Source: Parachlorella kessleri (Eukaryota > Chlorophyta > Trebouxiophyceae > Chlorellales > Chlorellaceae). Taken from it: a DNA stretch of 25,990 bases. Position numbers and translations under genes: made by a program. The notes beneath the pieces were generated by a model. It ran no database searches. It was given only the letters and a program-made list of their open reading frames with translations, and was not told the DNA's origin. Each line of letters begins with the position of its first letter. Position 1 is the stretch's first letter. Positions 19,751-25,990 of this stretch are shown in pieces. The stretch is taken from positions 1-25,990 of the forward strand of contig BBXU01002537.1 in the NCBI GenBank assembly GCA_001598975.1. Reading direction: 5' to 3'.

Positions 19751-20062
19751 GGTTGCAATCCACTACTAGAAATCATACCACTAAACAACATGTTGCATTT
19801 TAGGGCTATGCAGTGGGTTGACCTAACCTACAGTATAATCGGCATGAATTGTGGGCAACCGCGTACAGGCGTCGACACGTGGATGCCACGGTGGCGGAAA
19901 TCAAACACAGCGAGTAGGCCCAGCGAGCTGCAGCTATCTGCACTGCTGTTCCATCTTGCAAGACCTCGTCAGACAATAACGCTCCTTAGTGCCTTTGACA
20001 TGTAGTACCGGCAGCCATGGTCTCCTATATTTAGCTGCATTGCTGCCAACTGATCCACGGAG
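19751..20062. promoter_or_regulatory. Bidirectional promoter region B with conserved CACGTG and palindrome
   Basis: This gap lies between methyltransferase B and p31comet. It shares with region A a block at about 19860-19903: GCGTACAGG, CGACACGTGG (CACGTG at 19876-19881), the palindrome GCCACGGTGGC (19885-19895) and GAAATCAAA. Most of the surrounding sequence is diverged between copies, so this block is a candidate cis-element for one or both genes. A second similar string, ATCTTGCAAG, follows. Confidence 0.5.
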
Positions 20063-21531
20063 ATGCCCTTGAAAGCTCCTAAGCTCCATCAAGCCGCGCT
20101 GGCAGTGCAGTTGCCTTCTCAGCCCACCCAGGCGACCTGTGCAAGCCTGGTGCAAGCAGTGCTCAAGCACCTCCTATACGCTCGTGGCCACATCCCTTAT
20201 CTTTTCGATCAGCTGCTTCAGCAAGCCCTTGAAGAGCAGGAGGAGCAGGAACAGCAGCAGGGACAGGATCCTGGGCAGCCTCGGGGAAGAAGGCGGCGTA
20301 CAAGGCCCAAGAAATCAGACAAGCGCAGGCTGCAGGTCTGGTCGACAGTTGTTAGTGCATAGTGGGACCCCCATGCAGTGCACACAGCAGTGCTACTTGC
20401 CTAAAGGCAGACACATCGTGAGGTTTGTATGCATTGCTGCAGTTCCTCCAGCGTGCAGTAGCACTCTTCGACACCATCACACCAGAGCTGTTCGCCACTA
20501 ATCGGCCCACGCGCTGCTTCCTGCTACTGGGCGCTTCCACCTCCAGGCCACGAGAGGCCTATGAGCTGCTGCTTCCTGCCGCTGCCCCAGGTATGCGGCC
20601 CCAAGTGAGGCACTTACCACCTTGCCACATGGCTCCAAAAAGCAAGCCAGCATTTATGGACTAGGCCTTAAGGCAGTGCCTCGTGTAAGCAACAGCACCT
20701 CCAAGCACTAGGTAAATGAGATATGAAAAGCCTGAGTGGACCTCCTCTCCTTGTGCAGTGAGCGAGGAGCTAAGTGCAGCAGCAGGAGCTGCCCGTGCCG
20801 ACTATGCCTGCAGGGTGCTCCTGCGCCAGCTCATTAGCAGTGCACTAGACCTACCAGAGGGCACCGCTGCAGAGCGTGAGTTGCTGTGCATATTTATTGT
20901 GAGGTGACAGGTGATGCGAACAGCGGAGGCATAGGTGGAGTTGTAGAGGGCTGGATGTTATTGATGGTGCCGGTCTTGCCTGAATGTATGGGGAGCTTTG
21001 GAATGGTTTGCAGTGCGAGTTGGAAAGGCTGGATACCCAGGGTCAGGGGCTGCCGTCTGTGCTTGTAGTCAACCTGGCTTCCGTGCAGGGCTGACCTGGG
21101 CCCGCTTGTTTATCTGTGACATACCCACTCCCGTGCCAGCTTACAAGGGTTCACCTAATTTTGATGCAGACCCTGGCAAAGTGTACTTCTTGATGCAAGC
21201 CGCACCTAGCCAGGAAGCCTTGGGCTTTTCTCCCAAGCCATCATTCCGGCTGGCCATGCGCAGAGGCGTGCATGTGACCCTGTCGCTGGGTGCTGCATGG
21301 GTACAGCAACAGCAGCAAGGCCAGCCACACCAGGCTGCTGAGGCCAGTAACCCAGAGACTCGAGGGGTGAAGCAGGCAGCGGAGAGCAAGAAGGCTGACA
21401 AGGCAGTGACATGCGGTGAAGGGAGTGTGCAAGCTAGCCAAGAAGCAGGGGAGCAGGGCGGCAGTGTGTGGCTTCAAAGCAAATGGGTGCTCCGGGGCTT
21501 GAAATGCAACAGTGACGCGCCAATGGGATAA
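20063..21531 (+). CDS. MAD2L1BP: p31comet / MAD2L1-binding protein homologue (326 aa, intact)
   Basis: HORMA-like adaptor that, in animals and plants, brings closed MAD2 (and, in plants, meiotic HORMA proteins) to the TRIP13/PCH2 AAA+ ATPase for remodelling, which silences the spindle checkpoint. Exons 20063-20335, 20443-20590, 20759-20875 and 21089-21531 join in phase. Similarity to human p31comet is collinear: CASLVQAVLKHLLYARGHIP with CQFTCELLKHIMYQRQQLP; the LLLGAS...REAYEL strand-helix with LLGGNALSPKEFYEL; ACRVLLRQLI with the LRRLFRAIF helix; SFRLAMRRGVHVTLSLG with LNYRVPSRGHKLTVTLSCG; and a C-terminal SVWLQSKWVLRGLK with YIWFQAPVTFKGF. Lineage features are a Gln/Glu-rich then Arg/Lys-rich insert after helix 1 and a loop of about 60 residues before the last strand. 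The first donor (GTCTGG) is weak but conserved in the pseudogene. Divergent from methyltransferase B. Confidence 0.87.
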
Positions 21532-21716
21532 GGCTAATAGGAATAGCAGTGCATCCCAGCATCCAGTGAGGTTCTCATAATGACACATTGAGCTGACCAA
21601 CTGACCGCCCACTTATTATGGTTACTTTCTAAACATGTGAACTGCCTGCAAACGGCGGCAGGATGTATGAAATGGCCAAATGCTGGCCCATTTAAGAAAT
21701 TGTTTCTACAATCCCC

Positions 21717-21721
21717 TTACA
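21717..21721 (-). terminator. Candidate polyadenylation signal (TGTAA) of the synergin-like gene
   Basis: Minus-strand TGTAA about 230 bases past the stop codon at 21952, a normal distance for chlorophyte transcripts. Confidence 0.45.
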
Positions 21722-21800
21722 AACCGGTTTGCTCCTCTGCTAAATTCACTATCTGTTAGCACTCAACCTCTGTGAGTGTTTTACCCTCTCACAACGTACA

Positions 21801-21805
21801 TGTAA
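21801..21805 (+). terminator. Candidate polyadenylation signal (TGTAA) of the p31comet gene
   Basis: First plus-strand TGTAA after the p31comet stop, 270 bases downstream. It lies beyond the opposing gene's signal at 21717-21721, so the two 3' ends would overlap by roughly 100 bases. Confidence 0.5.
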
Positions 21806-21951
21806 CGCAGTGAACAACACTACCCGTGTGGGGCTAGCCCCTGACTGCGAGATACATCACTCCTAGATAAGTCTATGGCAGTTGTACACATAAACATTGA
21901 CATGCCACCTGAAAGGCCCAGAATTGACACCTGGTATGGAGGCATCAGCCT

Positions 21952-24900
21952 TCAGGGCCTCACTAGGCTAGGGCTCAACATGAAAGAGAGGTCCGGCATC
22001 TGGGCCAGGATGGCATCCACTGCAGCACTCTGCCTATGTTCCCCCACACCCCCAGCACTGCTGCTTCCGCCCTGGCCAGTCCCTCCCTGGTCAGCCACCA
22101 GTGTATCCCCTCCTACATCATCCCCAGCCTCTCTTGCCACAGAGCCTGGCACAGGATACATGGATGCCGATGGGGGCCCAGGCAATGCTGCCTCTGCAAA
22201 GTCACTCCACCCATCTTCACCCCAGTCGTCAGCCTCATGCAGAGCGTCCCCAGCAGGCTCTACAGGGCTCAACAACACAGCAGGTGGGCCGCCTTGTGTG
22301 GTAGTCTCTCCCCAGTCAGGCTCCGAGGCAGGTTGCGCCCTGGTAGGGACGGAGCCTTCCACCCAGGCTGACTCGTCCCCCTGCTGCTGGCGTGCTGTAA
22401 CTGTGCTAAATGCTGCCGCAGCACCCACGGCTGAGGAGGCCGCTACTACAGGCACGAGAGAAGCAGCAAAGGGGTCTGCCGTCTGTGCTGCGGCAGGGAC
22501 TCCCCAGGACCCAGCGTCCATCATCGAGGTATCCCATGCAGGCGCATTACTTGTGGGCCCCCAACCTGCCGGTCCTTGGAACGGGTCCCCTGACCAGTCC
22601 AGCCCACTTGCGGCTGCTGAACTGCTTGGTACAGCAGCAACCACAGGCACTTCTGCAACAGCAAAAGGGTCTGCTGCTGCTGGGCTGTGGGCTGGCAGGT
22701 GCTGGGCTGCTGCTTGGAGAGGGCCTGGCCGGGGTGCAACAAACTGGTCGGAAGCTGCAAAAGGATCCCATGGTGCGGCAGGCTGACCAGGAGGGGCTCC
22801 CAAATGAGCAGCGCCCTTTGCCAGGGGCCCTTCAGTGGTTCCAGAAGCCTCTCGTGGGGCAGCTGGAGCAGCAAAAGGGTCGTCCGGCATGGGCACAGCA
22901 GCTTGGCTGGTGCTGTGGGCTGGACTCTGCTGCGCTCCCCTAGCTAGGGGCCCTGGCTTGGCAGCAAGGGCGCCTGCCGCCGCAAGTGGAACTGCTGCTG
23001 CAAGGACAGCTGGCTCCTGCTGCTGCCATGGACCTGCTGTGGCGAAGGGGTCCTGGTCCAAGCTAGCAGCCGCTGCTGGCTGTTCTCCCTGTGGGGCAGC
23101 ACCTGAGCTGCTGAATCCCACCTCAACCTCATCACCCAGCTGCGGGGCTGCGGCGCCTACGGGCGCTGCAGGAATTTTGCCATGCACCTGGGCAGCCGCA
23201 ATACCTAACGCGCCCTGCTCTGCGACTGGCAGTTGAGACAAATCCATGGTTCCATGGGGGCCAGCTCGGACCTTGCCCTCACTGCTAAAAGGGTTGCTTG
23301 CTGGGTCTGATGCTGGTCTTGGAGTAGGCCCTCCTGCAGGGGCGCCCAACTGCTCCACTCACTTCCGAGTTGCACATCTGAGCTGCCTTGTGTCCTCATC
23401 CAACCAACCCAGAGCAAAGACTGGCAGAAGAACTAACGAGCGTCAGTAGCACAAGGCAAAGCCTCTAAGTCAGCAGCAGGGCTTCTTACCAATAATAACT
23501 GGCAAGAGCTCTAGGCCATGGCATCTTAGCGACCCAAACCATTAGCATGCGCAGCAATGGCTGGCTTCACTGCAACGCAGCATCCTGCGGCATGCACGCT
23601 TGGAGGGTGACAGTTGGTAGGTGCTCTAGCTGGTGGGTCAGTTTGCAGCCACCATGCTGCTTGGCGGATTAGTGGACTCTTGTACCATTGCGACTTACCA
23701 GGATGAGCAGCATCAGATGTAAGATGTTTGCTCCCGGCACCCGCCCTGGTGCTACTCAAACCCTGCAAAAGAAGTACTGCACCGTCAAGGTTAGCATCAA
23801 TAGTTAGGAGGATAGTGAGCATTTCTTTTAAAAACTCATGTCAATGCACGACCGTGGCAGCATCTGGCCCAGCCAAGCAGGCCCAATGCCTCAAGTGTTG
23901 AACACAGAGCGTCAAATTATCACAGCCCTGCACCAGGAGGGCAAGGCCTCCCTTAGCCAAACTGCTGTAGCTGCCCATCTGGCGGCCACTCACCAGCCGC
24001 TCCAGGAATCGGGCCTCAGACTGAGACCCCCGCCAGTGCAGTAGTCTACCCCCTGCTACGTCACCAGCAGCAGCTGTCTGGCCCTTCACTGTTGCAGCGC
24101 CAAGCTGGGGGTAGGCAGCCACCAGGCTGGTCAGCGTGAATGGAATAGTGGCTGGGTGGTTGCTGGGTTGAGGGAGGGGCTGCACACTGGCCAGCAGCGC
24201 CGCCACTGCTGCACGGAACTCAGGGACAGGAAGGTCTATCAAGCCAGCAGGCTGGTCAGCTGCCGCTACCGGCGCTGTTGCGGACTCGGCCCGCTGCAGG
24301 TTTGTGGGGTCCACAGCTTGCTGCGCTGGCAGCAAGGTAGCGGGTGTGGCACTAACCGGCGCAGGGACCGGCGCGGCATCGAATTCGCCAAAGTCGGCAA
24401 ACTCGTCATCCCAGCTGGCTCCAGCTCCAGGTTCGGATACCTGTTGCACAGCGGGCTGTGCCACGGAAATGACACCTGGCGCTGCCTCTGTTGCCGCTTC
24501 AGTTGCCTCGCTGAGTTCTGCAAACTCCCCAAAATCATCCCCGTCTGAACCATCATCACCCAGCTCCGCTGAAAGCTGTCGAGAGGCCTGCGCTGCAGCT
24601 GCATTTGGGAGGCTGCCCTGCTCTTCCAGAGTGCCCCTGGGGCTGCCGCTGACCTCTGCCACAACCCCAGGGTGATCTTCACCAAAGGCAGTGAACCCAG
24701 CTGCCGAGCCCTCCTGCTGAGCAGTCCCTTCTGCCCCCCTTTGCTCCTCCCCACCGCCAGCTGCTTCACTGCTGCCGTGCTCCGCTGCTTCACTGCTGCC
24801 GTGCACCGTTGCATCACTGTCAGCATGCTGAGCTGCCTCACCACTCTGCTCAGCCAAGCTTTCTGAGGAGGCCTGTGCCCAGGCACCCTGTTCCTCAGCG

Positions 24901-25843
24901 TCGGCAGCGTCTAAAGCCGCGCTGCTCTTTCTTCCCATCATGGGTGCATGCCCAGCGGCCAGTGCTCCTTCCAGCTCACCAGGAGGTGCGCCCTCAGCAA
25001 CAGCTGCCACCTCATGCTGATGCCCACCAGTCTCGACGCTGGGCAGGGGTGCAGAAGTGCCTGGTACTAGCGGAGGCCCTGCTTCGGAACTGGTACAGCC
25101 TTGCTCATGCCACTCGTCAGCTGCAGGGAGAGCGTTCGCTGTGACGTCCCAGGGTGCCTCAGCTTCTGGACTAGCCTTGCCGCCCTCGCCCCCATATGTC
25201 TGTGGCACTGTGGGTGCCTCGTCCTGCATGGCTGTTGCTGTGGGTTCATCAAGCTGGTCTGCAGCAAGGTCTCCTGCTGGGGTGCTGCTGCCCTCCAGCT
25301 GTTCCAGTATGCTACTGTCAGAGCCTTCAGCCTCACCAGGCGCTGCAGGCACCTGCATGGGGGCTGGCTGCACCTCCTCCTGGCGCCACTGTTCCTGCTG
25401 CTCGCCTGCTGCGCCTGCCGCTGGTACCATTGCCGCTGGTGAGCCTGCCTCGTTGCTAGGGTTGAAGCAAGCCGGCACGGCATTCAAACTACTTGAAGGG
25501 ACATTGTCCCAGCCATCCGTGGAGGCATCACCAACACCAGCCAGCCCAAAGGGCATAGGGCCTTGCAGGGCAGGGGCTGGGTTCACTTGTTCTGATTCAG
25601 TCTCATGGCTCACGCCTGCTGCTGCCCCTTGCACTGCTTCTGGCACTGCTGTTGTCTGTGTGGCTGCGTCTGCTGGCATTGCTGCCATCAAGGCACCTGC
25701 GTCTCCTGGCGCTCCTGTTGGAGCGGGACTGCTGCCAACCTCCTGGCCATCCTGCTTGCCGCCAGGCAATGGTGCTGCCTCGCTGCCAAAGCTACGGCTG
25801 CGCTGCGCTGTAGGGGTGCCAGCTAGTGAAGACCGCGCTGACC
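21952..25843 (-). CDS. Synergin-gamma/aftiphilin-like clathrin-adaptor accessory protein (3' three exons, about 1,100 aa; 5' end beyond window)
   Basis: Long, mostly disordered Ala/Gly/Pro/Glu-rich protein carrying short endocytic motifs. Exons 25843-23994, 23762-23699 and 23333-21952 join in compatible phases (0, then 1); the stop is at 21952. The first exon seen has acidic-Phe motifs DDFGEFAEL and DEFADFGEF, typical ligands of AP-1 gamma/GGA ear domains. The last exon has NPF (an EH-domain ligand), six DPF motifs (AP-2 alpha-ear ligands, mostly as DPFA), DDWGEDGWSDFAEA, and the C-terminus MPDLSFMLSPSL. This combination is that of synergin-gamma/aftiphilin-type proteins at the TGN and endosomes; the exact orthology is inference. 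A possible folded helical segment lies just before the first junction (FRAAVAALLASVQPL...ARFLERL). The 5' border is an acceptor-like CTGCCGCAG at 25844; the frame is open to 25919, but the real start is probably upstream of the window. A local HGSSEAAE repeat lies near 24780. Confidence 0.7.
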
Positions 25844-25990
25844 CTGCGGCAGGGCACTTATTGCATTGCTGAGCCGGTATTTTTTGTTTGCTAATTGACC
25901 CATACACTACACATAACACTAGTGCAGCTTTAAGTACGGCAAGCCGGCTGCCTCACACAGGCTGCCGAAGGTTTCAAGTGCAAAACAAGT
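25844..25990. other. Probable intron or 5' flank of the synergin-like gene
   Basis: On the minus strand this segment leads into the acceptor-like CTGCCGCAG at 25844. It is more AT-rich than the adjacent coding exon and shows no recognisable peptide motif. It reads most simply as intron, though an ATG at 25919 is in frame with the exon. Confidence 0.4.

Larger units (their letters stand above)
18329..21190. repeat. Tandem segmental duplication, unit B
   Basis: This is the right-hand copy, holding methyltransferase copy B and the intact p31comet gene. It is shorter than unit A mainly because intron 1 of the methyltransferase is 157 bp here and 421 bp in unit A. The p31comet gene continues past the right end of homology into unique sequence, which suggests this side keeps the ancestral right border. 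Confidence 0.85.

Noticed and set aside
25057..25872. Plus-strand 271-codon frame opposite the synergin-like exon
   Set aside because: It is the mirror of a GC-rich Ala/Gly/Ser-coding exon. The acidic-Phe motifs and splice phases support the minus strand.
1..25990. CRISPR arrays, insertion sequences, integrase or viral genes
   Set aside because: No regularly spaced repeats, terminal inverted repeats, transposase/integrase motifs or viral hallmark proteins were seen; the only large repeat is the two-unit segmental duplication.

Overview
The window looks like nuclear DNA of a green alga (Chlorophyta; I cannot separate Trebouxiophyceae from Chlorophyceae). The reasons are GC-rich genes split by many GT-AG introns of roughly 80-500 bp, alanine/glutamine-rich linkers, plant-type protein families (an aspartic proteinase with a saposin-like insert, a PB1-Raf-like kinase) and TGTAA motifs after some stop codons. 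No bacterial operon, RNA gene, CRISPR array or provirus was seen.

Layout. (1) 133-1342, +: last exons of a phytepsin-like aspartic proteinase that enters from the left edge. (2) 1343-6160: a gene-poor gap. It holds two tentative minus-strand loci: a possible small secreted protein (2336-3036) and a pair of exon-like blocks (3708-4080) that encode two diverged copies of one GSYG..P peptide. (3) 6161-12508, +: a complete 14-exon gene for a PB1-domain Raf-like MAPKKK of about 995 residues. (4) 12509-14400: no gene seen. (5) About 14.4-21.5 kb: a tandem segmental duplication. Each unit holds a METTL7/TMT1-like methyltransferase gene (minus) divergent from a p31comet (MAD2L1-binding protein) gene (plus), with a promoter gap of about 320 bp between them. 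Both methyltransferases are intact with identical exon lengths. The right p31comet is intact; the left one is a pseudogene that lacks its C-terminal half. A unique spacer of about 0.7 kb with a (GACTA)n tail separates the units. (6) 21952-25843 and beyond, minus: most of a large, disordered clathrin/AP-adaptor accessory protein (synergin-gamma/aftiphilin-like), with DPF, NPF and acidic-Phe motifs, running off the right edge.

Functionally these are unrelated housekeeping and signalling genes: vacuolar proteolysis, MAP-kinase-type signalling, small-molecule methylation, HORMA-protein remodelling in mitosis/meiosis, and vesicle coat assembly. The most informative feature is the duplicated divergent pair. 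Comparing its two diverged copies identifies the constrained parts: the methyltransferase SAM-binding exon, and a CACGTG plus palindrome block in the shared promoter. All exon borders were placed by eye from splice consensus, phase continuity and family similarity; no alignment software or transcript data were used.
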